Source of the DNA: a virus
DNA length: 28,215 nucleotides
Strand: one strand, 5' to 3'
Virus record (IMG/VR): IMGVR_UViG_3300030333_006069
Coordinates: 1 to 28,215 of that record
Part shown: piece by piece, positions 16,556 to 23,766 of the stretch
How the letters are laid out: every line of letters begins with the position of its first letter
Position numbering within the stretch: the first letter of the stretch is position 1
Program-made: the position numbers and the translations under genes
The notes under the pieces: model-generated
The model's database searches: none
What the model was told of the DNA's origin: nothing
The model's input: only the letters and a program-made list of their open reading frames with translations

Positions 16556-17879
16556 TTAATTTACTACTCCTATATTCCTCTTGTGAATTATACATCTTTA
16601 CTTTATCTCCATCATATCCTAATTTAACAGAACCTGATGTTCCATATCTTACTTTAGAGCCTATAAGCTCTATTACATTTGCACCATCTTTAGACTTATT
16701 CATATGAACTTTATGGTCATAGTATACAAACAATACATTTTCTGCAACTTGTTCTATTGCTCCAGACTCAGCGAGATCCGATAGCTTTGGCCTACCATCT
16801 CCCCTAGATTCCAATCCTCTATTAAGTTGAGATAATAAAACACAGGCACATGATTGTTTTTTAGCCAACCATTTATAACTATTAACTAATTTTTCTAATT
16901 GCAACCTTCTTTCAGGTATCTTTTTATCAGGTGTTATAAGTTGAATATAATCATCAAATATAACATCAGGTTTAAACTTTTTAACTTGCGCAGCAGACTC
17001 CTCAAATGATGGCATATTATCAAACATTGCAAACTTATCTGCATTATACTTTTTGCCTATATTATTTTTAGCTTCTTCTAATGCACCCATTTTTTGAAGA
17101 TCGCCAACATATCCTAATCTAACATCTAAATAAGATAATTTTTCAGACTCTAAAACAATTAATTTTTTAAGCATTTCTACGTTAGTCATTTCTCTATTAA
17201 AGACTATAACTTTAAGACCTTGATCAATACAAGCTTTAACCATATTGAGCATTGTAGTTGTCTTTCCATGACCGGGTCTTCCACCTATAACTGTAATTTC
17301 TCCTCTAGTCATACCACCTGATAATTCATCAATTCCACTAAATCCAGTTTTTATAATATTCTGATCACTTGCTATAATGTTTTCAAGTGTATCGTTAAGT
17401 GCATCTTCTATACTAAATGTCAATCCGGGTCTTATATTTATAAGTTGACCTATTGTAAAATGAGCATCATCTAATATATTATAAACATCTTGATTGTTTT
17501 TATAAGCAGATTGAGATATTTCTGTTGTCTGAGATATAATCTCTCTAAGTAAATGCTTTTCATATACTTGAACTGCATATCTTAAAGCCATTCCTGATGC
17601 ACCAAGATTATTTAATAATTCTGCAATATAATAAGTGGTAACACCTCTGCTTTTATCTGCATCTGAAAGCTTTCCTGATATTGTAATCATATCAATAGAT
17701 TCACCATTTTTATGCATATCTATAAGTATAGAATATAGAACTTTACTCCTTTCATAATATAATATATTGCTTGATAGGTATGCAGAAACCTCATCTAAAA
17801 TAGAAGGGGTATCTATAATTGCACCCAATATAGCATCTTCTGCCTCCTGTGAGGAAGGCGGTATATTTATTTCTTTCAT
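16545..17879 (-). CDS. dnaB: replicative DNA helicase, DnaB family
   Basis: A 444-residue protein with the two-domain DnaB plan. The N-terminal helical domain starts with PPSSQEAEDAILGAII, followed by a linker to about 155 and the RecA-like ATPase. Walker A is GGRPGHGKTT (199-208), the catalytic Glu lies in FNREMTN (E230), and Walker B is DVIFDDYIQL (305-314). LLSQLNR is at 349-354 and the DnaB signature DLAESGAIEQ at 368-377. It unwinds DNA at the fork as a hexamer and normally works with a primase. No phage primase, loader or polymerase is encoded in this window, so it may recruit the host machinery. A ribosome binding site (AAAGGGAAATA) precedes the ATG. Confidence 0.93.
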   Translation of the reverse strand: MKEINIPPSSQEAEDAILGAIIDTPSILDEVSAYLSSNILYYERSKVLYSILIDMHKNGESIDMITISGKLSDADKSRGVTTYYIAELLNNLGASGMALRYAVQVYEKHLLREIISQTTEISQSAYKNNQDVYNILDDAHFTIGQLINIRPGLTFSIEDALNDTLENIIASDQNIIKTGFSGIDELSGGMTRGEITVIGGRPGHGKTTTMLNMVKACIDQGLKVIVFNREMTNVEMLKKLIVLESEKLSYLDVRLGYVGDLQKMGALEEAKNNIGKKYNADKFAMFDNMPSFEESAAQVKKFKPDVIFDDYIQLITPDKKIPERRLQLEKLVNSYKWLAKKQSCACVLLSQLNRGLESRGDGRPKLSDLAESGAIEQVAENVLFVYYDHKVHMNKSKDGANVIELIGSKVRYGTSGSVKLGYDGDKVKMYNSQEEYRSSKLNEI

Positions 17880-17888
17880 TATTTCCCT

Positions 17889-18056
17889 TTACTTTTTTGT
17901 ATTTGTATTGGTTGATTTGTTATACTCCTCTTGAGAAGTTACTTTAAAATCCTCAAGATATTTCTCCATACATTTATCATGTATTAGATTATGTTTTCTA
18001 ACTTTGCAGGGTGTAATAGGTTTATCACATACTGCACAAAAAAATGGCATAGGCAT
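17889..18056 (-). CDS. small Cys-rich, probable Zn-binding protein
   Basis: A 55-residue ORF filling the gap upstream of dnaB. Its ATG overlaps the previous stop as TGATG, with AGGAGA about 6 bases upstream. It starts MPMPFFCAVCDKPITPCKVR and contains a CxxC pair, a third Cys in TPC, His in KHNLIH, and a fourth Cys in DKCMEKYL. Together these could coordinate one zinc ion. The C-terminal tail is Thr/Asn/Lys-rich. Function unknown; tight overlap with its neighbours marks it as a real gene. Confidence 0.6.
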   Translation of the reverse strand: MPMPFFCAVCDKPITPCKVRKHNLIHDKCMEKYLEDFKVTSQEEYNKSTNTNTKK

Positions 18057-18202
18057 CAAGTCTCCTTTATTGGGGATTTTTTACGTTCTTCATTTTTTAT
18101 ATTCCAAAAAAATTCATTTCTACCATCTGTATTATCAATACATAAACAGCATATCCTATCATCTTTATCTATCTCTGCATCACATTTATAGCAAGTATTC
18201 AT
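18056..18202 (-). CDS. small Zn-ribbon-like protein
   Basis: A 48-residue ORF starting in an ATGA overlap with the stop of the methyltransferase gene. It begins MNTCYKCDAEIDKDDRICCL and carries CxxC at 4-7 and CCLC at 18-21, the four-Cys pattern of a zinc ribbon. The C-terminal part is charged (NEERKKSPIKET). It and the next gene form a tandem pair of Zn-binding microproteins between the methyltransferase and the helicase. Function unknown. Confidence 0.6.
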   Translation of the reverse strand: MNTCYKCDAEIDKDDRICCLCIDNTDGRNEFFWNIKNEERKKSPIKET

Positions 18203-19134
18203 AACAAACCTTTTATTATTTCTTCTACAACAGGAACACTAACAGTATTCCCTAACTGCTTATACCTTTGAGTATCTGATTGTCCTTCTGTCCATCCATC
18301 AGGATACCCTTGCAATCTTTCACATTCTATAGGAGTCAATCTTCTAATTTGAGACTCCATTTTATATAATCCTGTCTTAGCACCCCATCCACCACCTTCT
18401 GCTTTTAATGTACAAGCTATTCCATTAGGATCAAAGACTCTACCAGCATCACCATTGGCAACTCTATCTAATAAAACTATTTTAGGGTCTTTATAATCTC
18501 TAGCACATAAAGCAGGAGATATTTCTTTCTCATCATATTCTCTAGGAGATGCATTAGTTATTCTGATTCCTGATTCTTTTTGCATTCCTCTATTCTCTTC
18601 ATAGCCTTCTCCGATAGGAAATATTTTTGGTCTACGTTCTCCTCTAAGATGTCCGACAAAGAAAACTCGCTCTCTATTTTGGGGGAGAAACCACCGTGTA
18701 TTAAGTAATTGCCATTGACCATCATACCCAGCGTTGGCAATCTCTTGTAGGCAGATGATAAAGTCGTATCCATCGTTGCTTGAGAGAAGACCTTTGACGT
18801 TTTCAAAGATAATATGTCTGGGTCTTTTAGCCCTGATGATTCGCATTGCTTCAAAGAATAAGCCGCTTCGTGCAGCTGTGAGTCCACCTCTTTTTCCAGC
18901 CATTGACAAGTCCTGGCAAGGGAATCCGAAAGTGACGAGGTCAAGTCTTGGCAAATCTCTAGGCTGAATAGACTCAATTCCTCCGAGTTCTTCTGCTTCA
19001 TTAAAATGTCTCCTAAATATATTGTTAGCGTATTTATCTATGTCTGAGTATCCATGCCATCCATGTTTAATCCCTAGATTTCTCATTGCTAGGGAAAAAC
19101 CACCAATGCCACTAAATAAGTCAAGATGATTCAT
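18199..19134 (-). CDS. DNA (cytosine-5) methyltransferase
   Basis: A 311-residue enzyme with all the main C5-methyltransferase motifs. These are I DLFSGIGGF (5-13), IV GFPCQDLS with catalytic C73 (70-77), VI ENV (111-113), VIII QNRERVFFVG (152-161), IX RLTPIECERLQG (265-276) and X QLGNTVSVPVV (293-303). The target-recognition region lies at about 165-262. It transfers a methyl group from S-adenosylmethionine to cytosine in a specific short sequence that cannot be deduced here. No partner restriction enzyme is adjacent, so a protective or regulatory role on phage DNA is likely. The start overlaps the end of the PAPS-reductase-like gene by 14 bases. Confidence 0.93.
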   Translation of the reverse strand: MNHLDLFSGIGGFSLAMRNLGIKHGWHGYSDIDKYANNIFRRHFNEAEELGGIESIQPRDLPRLDLVTFGFPCQDLSMAGKRGGLTAARSGLFFEAMRIIRAKRPRHIIFENVKGLLSSNDGYDFIICLQEIANAGYDGQWQLLNTRWFLPQNRERVFFVGHLRGERRPKIFPIGEGYEENRGMQKESGIRITNASPREYDEKEISPALCARDYKDPKIVLLDRVANGDAGRVFDPNGIACTLKAEGGGWGAKTGLYKMESQIRRLTPIECERLQGYPDGWTEGQSDTQRYKQLGNTVSVPVVEEIIKGLL

Positions 19135-19882
19135 CGTCTAATCCTTCTGCTATCATGCCACAACTAATAGAACAGCTAATAGGTGGCTCATCTTTATATC
19201 TACCCATATTATCCTTTAAGTCGTCTAGAAACAATGGTTTTCCTTCATCTTCTCCAGACCTATGTTTTAATATAGAATTTCCAACATCTTTTTCTATAGA
19301 TGCCATTCTATTAAATTCTTTAGGAAAATCTTTTTTTATTTTATTCCAATAACCTATCCCACCTTTAACACAACCTATACAATTATTATGATTATAACCT
19401 AACTCATACATCTTAGGCAATTCTATTCCTAGCCTCCAAAGTATACCAAGACAATCTTCTTTAGTAACCTCGTTATCTATTAATATCCAATCTGTATATA
19501 TCTCAGGATTGTTATTATTAAATCTTTCTACTCTCTTTTTTTCTTCTAAAGTATATCCTAGTATATGTATATCATCAGGTCTTTGATACTCTAATCTTAA
19601 TTTCTTCTTTAATTCTATTGTGCAGTATGCAAATCCAACTTTTACAAAAAATTTTTTATCTTCAAATACATCAAAATGGCTATCATAATCTTTATTTTTA
19701 AGGATGGTCACATCTTTACCTATCCACTTTTCTACATCTTTTAGAAATTTTTTATTAGAATGATGTTCTCCACCTGTATCACAATATACTACATCACAAT
19801 CATCGCCATATTTTTTTACAGATAGTTTTGCAGCTATAGCAGATGCTGCGCCACAACTAAACCATACTACTGCTCTACTCAT
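19121..19882 (-). CDS. PAPS reductase / N-type ATP pyrophosphatase family protein
   Basis: A 253-residue protein. I choose ATG 19882 because it has AAAGGAATAAAT upstream and gives the standard N-terminus of the family. A start at 19963 would add 27 residues and overlap the previous gene. VVWFSCGAASAIAAKL (5-20) is the PP-loop in the SCGAAS variant known from phage members, with VVYCDTGGEH at about 31-40. CTIELKK follows at about 87-93, then CIGC at about 168-171 and two Cys near the C-terminus (ISCSISCG), suggesting a metal or Fe-S site. The family activates sulfate or substrates through adenylation. Phage members are of unproven function, and sulfur modification of DNA or tRNA is one possibility. 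It lies directly before the DNA methyltransferase gene. Confidence 0.75.
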   Translation of the reverse strand: MSRAVVWFSCGAASAIAAKLSVKKYGDDCDVVYCDTGGEHHSNKKFLKDVEKWIGKDVTILKNKDYDSHFDVFEDKKFFVKVGFAYCTIELKKKLRLEYQRPDDIHILGYTLEEKKRVERFNNNNPEIYTDWILIDNEVTKEDCLGILWRLGIELPKMYELGYNHNNCIGCVKGGIGYWNKIKKDFPKEFNRMASIEKDVGNSILKHRSGEDEGKPLFLDDLKDNMGRYKDEPPISCSISCGMIAEGLDDESS

Positions 19883-19946
19883 ATTTATTCCTTTATTTAC
19901 TAGAGAAAGGATAGGCATTTCGTTTCTCGGTATCCATGCCCTCCAA

Positions 19947-20162
19947 TTATCCTTCCTCTCCATTTAGGACTCTGTCCCAATAATTTGAACCTGCCTCTCG
20001 CCTGGCACACGGTGTACATATTACACCTATCCTCTCATCCCCCAAGAAATGAAGTGCTGGATGATGATACCAATCAAAAAACTTTGCTAACATTTTATAT
20101 TTACCACACGAGTGGCAGGTTCTTGTTTCTTTTTTATCTCTTGGTGATAACCATTTTTGCAT
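19947..20162 (-). CDS. small zinc-finger protein
   Basis: A 71-residue basic protein with CHSCGKYKMLAKFFDW (Cys at 16 and 19) and CTPCARREAG (Cys at 50 and 53), a four-Cys zinc finger resembling that in some HNH-type and phage zinc-ribbon proteins. No HNH catalytic histidines are seen in place. It overlaps the HTH gene by 29 bases. DNA or nucleic-acid binding is plausible, but the specific function is unknown. Confidence 0.65.
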   Translation of the reverse strand: MQKWLSPRDKKETRTCHSCGKYKMLAKFFDWYHHPALHFLGDERIGVICTPCARREAGSNYWDRVLNGEEG

Positions 20163-20292
20163 TGAGTTTCTTCTTATGCCTATAAAATGTTGCTCTAGAT
20201 ATCTTTAATTTACGACATATCCAATTAACATCCTTGCGAAGAATCCTCTTAAAAAACATCATCACCTTTATTTTGGTGTCTAGACTAACCAT
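20134..20292 (-). CDS. small helix-turn-helix protein
   Basis: A 52-residue protein. The ATG at 20292 overlaps the stop of the SSB-like gene as TAATG, which makes it a better start than the ATG at 20343 lying inside that gene. The sequence VNWICRKLKISRATFYRHKK is a resolvase/Hin-type helix-turn-helix with a clear recognition helix (ISRATFYRHK). The product is strongly basic with no partner domain, so it probably binds DNA as a regulator or replication accessory. Confidence 0.6.
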   Translation of the reverse strand: MVSLDTKIKVMMFFKRILRKDVNWICRKLKISRATFYRHKKKLNAKMVITKR

Positions 20293-20903
20293 TAAAATGG
20301 TAGGTCTTGCATAGCAAAATCTTTCTTTTTGCCTTCTGACCATTCAGTAAAACTCTTTACTTTATAAGACACCTTATCTTCACCTTCTGCATTCTTATAC
20401 ATTTGCTTGTCTACATATCCCATTATAGGAGAACCTAGAACATCTGATTCAGTAAGTTCAGGAAACTGCTTAACCATACGTTTTTCTCCATCTACATCTA
20501 CCTCAACTTCAGGACAATTAACTTTAATAGCCTCGCAAAACCTAAGATAAGTTTCATTTCCACCATTATTAGCCTCAAAGTTATCTCCAGGACCAGGATT
20601 TAAAAACATAAATATACCATTAGCATATAGTTTTTTCCCAACAAAACTTGCACCACTTACTTGACCTTGATCAGTATCAAATGTAAGACTAGCACATTCT
20701 TCTGCTATTTCATATACAATATTAAATACCTTAGCTTTATATTTTCCTCTCACAGTAACCTCTCTAGATGTCATCTCTTTAGCATGACATGGATATAGCT
20801 GCTTTGGAACTAGACTAACATACTTATTTTTCTCACCTTCTTTTGGATCGTAATAATTCATATTACTAGAACCTCCTATGTTTATTTCATTTACACTCGC
20901 CAT
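20292..20903 (-). CDS. putative single-stranded DNA-binding protein (SSB-like, phage type)
   Basis: A 203-residue protein with an N-terminal Ser/Asn-rich leader and a beta-rich core at about 25-170 (KYVSLVPKQLYPCHAKEM, then KLYANGIFMFLNPGPGD). It ends in KKKDFAMQDLPF. The terminal DLPF matches the acidic-hydrophobic tip (xDxPF) by which bacterial SSB proteins recruit partners, though the tail here is short. The core resembles phage DUF669-type proteins, usually found beside recombination genes. Its neighbours are a Rad52-like annealing protein and a Cas4-like exonuclease. Assignment rests on context and the C-terminal tip. Confidence 0.55.
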   Translation of the reverse strand: MASVNEINIGGSSNMNYYDPKEGEKNKYVSLVPKQLYPCHAKEMTSREVTVRGKYKAKVFNIVYEIAEECASLTFDTDQGQVSGASFVGKKLYANGIFMFLNPGPGDNFEANNGGNETYLRFCEAIKVNCPEVEVDVDGEKRMVKQFPELTESDVLGSPIMGYVDKQMYKNAEGEDKVSYKVKSFTEWSEGKKKDFAMQDLPF

Positions 20904-21130
20904 TTTTCTTCCTTTTTATTTACTTTTAATGAGGTTGTAGGCTTTAATTCCTTGAACCTCCTTTCTGTTACTTTTATAAGTCTTCGTGTAATTTCAATTC
21001 CATATTCTGTTTGCTTACCTAGACCTATCTTTTTAAACTTTTTTAACTGATCTCTATAAAATAAAGCTACATAGTTTTTAGTATATATCTGATCGTTATA
21101 CATACCACTAGATTTTTTATAATCGTTCAC
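20891..21130 (-). CDS. hypothetical basic protein
   Basis: A 79-residue, Lys/Arg-rich, mostly helical protein (KKSSGMYNDQIYTKNYVALF, then ITRRLIKVTERRFKELKP). It overlaps both neighbours by a few bases, between the Rad52-like and SSB-like genes, so it is co-translated with the recombination set. No family recognised. Confidence 0.6.
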   Translation of the reverse strand: MNDYKKSSGMYNDQIYTKNYVALFYRDQLKKFKKIGLGKQTEYGIEITRRLIKVTERRFKELKPTTSLKVNKKEEKWRV

Positions 21131-21735
21131 TTACCCTCCTTCATTTGATTTAGTTTCTTTATAGTTGCTTCAAAATTTGTAGCATTAATGGTCAAAGACT
21201 CTATACCTTGCTTAACTTTCTTAACTGTATCTGCATCAATGCCATCTAGTGCTTGGCTTATAAACTCTTTTTGATCCTGTGATAAATCAAGATCAGGAAT
21301 CTGTTTTCTGTAGACATCATCTGCAATATTACAAAGGCGATTTACAGCAACCTTAAAACAATCCGAATTAGAGGCTTTTAAGTCATTCCCTAAGTCTACA
21401 TAGCCTTTTTGATTTCTTGCGATTCTATGGGCTGCTACGGCATCGAAATGGCGTTCTACACCATTATCTACAATAGTCAATCTACCATGAACTGCAATTG
21501 CCTCAGTTCCAACAAACTCATATTTTATAATTTCCCATTTCCAAATAGGATAATGTTTGTTCATTTGATATCTCATATAGGCTTCATCTACATAGTCAAA
21601 GCCACCCTTGTCTTTAACGAATGCTCTAGGTGTTGGAACATTAGAAACAAAATCATGTTTCATTTGTAAATTATCCTCTGTATTTATAATACTATCGTTA
21701 CTTTCTATTATTTTATTTTCCATTAGTTTCTCCAT
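21127..21735 (-). CDS. Rad52-like single-strand annealing protein
   Basis: A 202-residue protein. Its core at about 45-150 has the Rad52/Sak-type pattern of beta strands followed by a helix. WEIIKYEFVG, AIAVHGRLTIVDNGVERHFD and GYVDLGNDLKASNSDCFKVA are visible, the last being the counterpart of the conserved K..A..DA.K.A...F segment of Rad52. These proteins anneal complementary single strands and pair with an exonuclease, here very likely the Cas4-like nuclease encoded just upstream. The C-terminal ~50 residues are helical and charged and may contact SSB or other partners. Overlaps with the genes on both sides show operon coupling. Confidence 0.65.
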   Translation of the reverse strand: MEKLMENKIIESNDSIINTEDNLQMKHDFVSNVPTPRAFVKDKGGFDYVDEAYMRYQMNKHYPIWKWEIIKYEFVGTEAIAVHGRLTIVDNGVERHFDAVAAHRIARNQKGYVDLGNDLKASNSDCFKVAVNRLCNIADDVYRKQIPDLDLSQDQKEFISQALDGIDADTVKKVKQGIESLTINATNFEATIKKLNQMKEGK

Positions 21736-22232
21736 TCTCTGTTATCTATCCATTTATGTAAATCTTTCCTATGTAAAAAATATCCCTCACCATTTAAACT
21801 AGGGTGATCCTGGAAATTCTTATATCCTTGATCAGATATAAGTTGGCTAGAAAATGCAAACCCGGCTATAATAAATTCAGCATCTGATATTTTTATAACC
21901 AAAGCATATAAGTCTACATCATTAGCATTCTTAGTGTTCATAGCTATAAGATTTCCATTAGTATTTCTAGTTGTTTTTACATCTACCTTAGCACCACAGG
22001 GCATAACACAATCATCTTTATCTGTCATACCTGTAGAAAACGATGGATATATGTTGAAATATTTACATAGTGCAAACTCTCCACCATAGCCATCTTCATC
22101 CATATCTAATTTATTTTGATCACTCTTCTGCAAGTCATTAAAACCATTTTTTCTAGCAGACTCATATCTCTTTCTAGATATATGCTTAACAACTCTCTGC
22201 TCATTCTCATTTAGTAAAACCTTGATAGACAT
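21723..22232 (-). CDS. putative PD-(D/E)XK-like nuclease domain protein
   Basis: A 169-residue protein. GYGGEFALCKYFNIYPSF (E52), followed by CGAKVDVKTTR with D84 and K86, fits the E ... D-x-K core of the PD-(D/E)XK nuclease fold; the following NGNLIAMN strand and ALVIKIS strand agree. It is directly followed by the annealing protein and directly preceded by the Cas4-like nuclease, each with short or no gaps. It could cleave DNA or be a structural relative without activity. Fold assignment is tentative. Confidence 0.5.
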   Translation of the reverse strand: MSIKVLLNENEQRVVKHISRKRYESARKNGFNDLQKSDQNKLDMDEDGYGGEFALCKYFNIYPSFSTGMTDKDDCVMPCGAKVDVKTTRNTNGNLIAMNTKNANDVDLYALVIKISDAEFIIAGFAFSSQLISDQGYKNFQDHPSLNGEGYFLHRKDLHKWIDNREWRN

Positions 22233-23000
22233 TTATAATCCCCCCTTTCTATCATTTTCACATCTAGCACTAAATGGACAATACTGACACTCCCAACTTG
22301 CAACAGGAGATACACCTTCTTGAAGGGTAGGTAGGCTATTTTTAGAATGCTCTGCATTGATCTTTTCCCAAAAACCTAAAGCAGTTAATAAGCGGTCCTT
22401 ACTAACCTCTTTACTCCTAAGCATAGAAGTATCTTTATTGTAATACAGAATATACATTCCATCAAGCCTACCTAATTCTTTCTCAACACCTAGACCGTAA
22501 GTAGCAACTTGCAATTCTTGATGAATGGAGGGTTGCCTGTTTTCTACCGATCTTGCAAATAGCTTTTTATAAGGGAATGAGCCAATGCTCTTGATGTCAT
22601 AGAGAAAGATTCTACCATCTTCTAACTCAACGATTAAGTCTGCGAATCCAAAGACTCTTATTTTTTTTAATATGAATGATTTTTCTATATATATATTATT
22701 TATATATATATTATATATATTATAATAAGAGTCGTTTCTTTCAATTTTTTTAAATGCATCTTGAATATCTTTGTGAATCATGTCTCCAAGTCTGAACAAT
22801 CTCTGAACTCTCTTGTCTACAGGCTTAGGCTCTACTCTCAAAATAGTCTCATAGTATATCTTCCTAGAACACATGCCACTAGAGCTGGGCCTATAGTGCG
22901 GCTCACTTGGTTTAAGTTTATTTATTTCTTCACGTTGGGTTTTGCTTATTTCGATCAAGTGATCGTTGTATGTCGACTGAAAGTCGATTGGATGTTTCAT
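22233..23000 (-). CDS. Cas4/RecB-like Fe-S exonuclease
   Basis: A 255-residue nuclease of the Cas4/AddB type. C44 (SSGMCSRKIYYE) and the C-terminal set C238, C241, C247 (WECQYCPFSARC) form the four-Cys Fe-S cluster. Nuclease residues are H76, D121 (FGFADLIVE), D135 and K137 (LYDIKS), and Q164 in HQELQVATYGL. It is expected to resect DNA ends for the annealing protein encoded downstream; phage Cas4 homologues are common and need no CRISPR array. Residues about 90-107 (NDSYYNIYNIYINNIY) are an insertion encoded by an AT-dinucleotide-rich tract. It is the first gene of the replication operon, with GGAG before the ATG. Confidence 0.85.
   Translation of the reverse strand: MKHPIDFQSTYNDHLIEISKTQREEINKLKPSEPHYRPSSSGMCSRKIYYETILRVEPKPVDKRVQRLFRLGDMIHKDIQDAFKKIERNDSYYNIYNIYINNIYIEKSFILKKIRVFGFADLIVELEDGRIFLYDIKSIGSFPYKKLFARSVENRQPSIHQELQVATYGLGVEKELGRLDGMYILYYNKDTSMLRSKEVSKDRLLTALGFWEKINAEHSKNSLPTLQEGVSPVASWECQYCPFSARCENDRKGGL
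22680..22727. repeat. TA-rich microsatellite inside the Cas4-like gene
   Basis: A tract composed almost only of A and T, with (TA)n-type runs. In frame, it encodes the Tyr/Asn/Ile-rich insertion at residues 90-107. It lies between the helical N-terminal part and the first catalytic strand, where the protein can tolerate a loop. It probably expands and contracts by slippage. Confidence 0.7.
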
Positions 23001-23142
23001 TTATGTCTCCACGATTTTTTATTGATTTTTGGGTGCTTAAAAATACAACTATTTTTGGCAATTTTCAAAATATTATTTTAAAAATATAAAAATAAAATTA
23101 TACCCTCCCCTTTACCCTCTTTTTAAAAAGTCTCATTAAATT

Positions 23143-23220
23143 TATAACTGAGTGAAACATAAATGAAACATGAAAAATATAATTGAGACATTGAAAATTA
23201 TAACTAAAAAATATAACTGA
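23143..23220. repeat. iteron-like short repeats TATAAYTRA and TGAAACAT
   Basis: TATAACTGA/TATAATTGA/TATAACTAA/TATAACTGA occur at 23143, 23178, 23199 and 23212. TGAAACAT occurs at 23153 and 23164 (11 bases apart, one helical turn), with a variant TGAGACAT at 23184. Placement between two operons, next to the replication genes, makes an origin or operator cluster possible. In AT-rich DNA such short repeats can also be chance. Confidence 0.4.
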
Positions 23221-23271
23221 AAAATATAATCCACAGATGGACATTAAAAAAATGAGCAAAAAAAAAGAGCA

Positions 23272-23295
23272 GAAAAACTAGAGATTTTTCTCTAG
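23272..23295 (-). terminator. Rho-independent terminator of the early accessory operon
   Basis: CTAGAGA, loop TTTT, TCTCTAG (23278-23295) form a perfect 7-pair stem with a 4-base loop. Read on the minus strand, the stem is followed by five T (and a further nine-T run shortly after). It lies 36 bases beyond the last gene of the early accessory operon. Confidence 0.7.
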
Positions 23296-23330
23296 AATTT
23301 CTACTCTCCTGGAGGAAGGGGATCCGCTAT

Positions 23331-23543
23331 TTAAATTGCATATGGTTTTCCTTTATCCATATAGAATAATGCACCACTACCATTACCTTCATAGTCTCTA
23401 GATGGATACATTTTAATTCCATTATCTAAAACTAAAACCATACAATCATTTCTATCGTGTTCCCAACCTTCTTTACTAGCCTCTGCTTTAGTCATTCGTC
23501 TTATGTCTACTATCTTAGCACCTATTATACTATTGTCCTTCAT
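23331..23543 (-). CDS. hypothetical conserved-looking phage protein
   Basis: A 70-residue protein with the pattern IIGAKIVDIRRMTKAEASKE, GWEHDRND, MVLVLDNGIKMYPSRDYEGN and GSGALFYMDKGKPYAI. I recall similar small proteins in other phages (a ...MTKAE..KEGW...VLVLDDG...YPSRD.EGN...LF pattern), but no function is known. It is the last gene before the terminator. Overlap with the preceding gene is 14 bases. Confidence 0.65.
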   Translation of the reverse strand: MKDNSIIGAKIVDIRRMTKAEASKEGWEHDRNDCMVLVLDNGIKMYPSRDYEGNGSGALFYMDKGKPYAI

Positions 23544-23766
23544 TCCAATCCTCCTTATCTATTAGAAAGTTGGCTAGTGACATATTTACTATCTCTACAA
23601 CACTCTCTTTACTAGGTGCTAATTTAAATGCCACTTCAAATACTGCATTCAACAATCCATATAAAACATATCGACCATTGAGTTTATACTTCTCCCAATC
23701 ATTTCCCCACACTATAAAGTCGTGGGTATCTTGATATACTTTTTCTACTACTTGGTCTTTAGTCAT
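23530..23766 (-). CDS. hypothetical protein
   Basis: A 78-residue helical protein (MTKDQVVEKVYQDTHDFIVW, then LYGLLNAVFEVAFKLAPSKE and VNMSLANFLIDKEDW). It is overlapped at its 5' end by the upstream microgene by 8 bases, with AAGGAG upstream. No family recognised. Confidence 0.6.
   Translation of the reverse strand: MTKDQVVEKVYQDTHDFIVWGNDWEKYKLNGRYVLYGLLNAVFEVAFKLAPSKESVVEIVNMSLANFLIDKEDWNEGQ

Larger units (their letters stand above)
23001..23330 (-). promoter_or_regulatory. intergenic control region before the replication operon
   Basis: A 330-base AT-rich stretch without a gene. On the minus strand it should contain the promoter for 23000-15766; one candidate is TTGAAA (23068-23063), a 17-base gap and TATTTT (23045-23040), about 40 bases before the ATG. 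Near the 5' side of the region are the terminator at 23272-23295 and a cluster of short repeats at 23143-23220. The promoter is a weak call because AT-rich DNA gives many such matches. Confidence 0.4.

Noticed and set aside
18558-19001. 147-codon ORF on the minus strand in another frame of the methyltransferase
   Set aside because: It lies entirely inside the complete C5-methyltransferase gene, whose motifs fix the true frame; no ribosome binding site or family match.
19883-19963. Upstream ATG for the PAPS-reductase-family gene (27 extra residues)
   Set aside because: The ATG at 19882 has a good ribosome binding site and the usual N-terminus of the family; the longer form overlaps the previous gene.
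21409-21802. Plus-strand ORFs within the recombination operon
   Set aside because: Antisense to the Rad52-like gene and its neighbour, hydrophobic AT-rich translations without ribosome binding sites.
22687-22725. TA-rich tract as an origin or promoter
   Set aside because: It lies within the reading frame and keeps the frame open; treated as a coding microsatellite.
22233-23000. Cas4-like gene as evidence of a CRISPR system
   Set aside because: No repeat-spacer array or other cas gene is seen; the gene sits in a recombination operon, where phage Cas4 homologues act as exonucleases.
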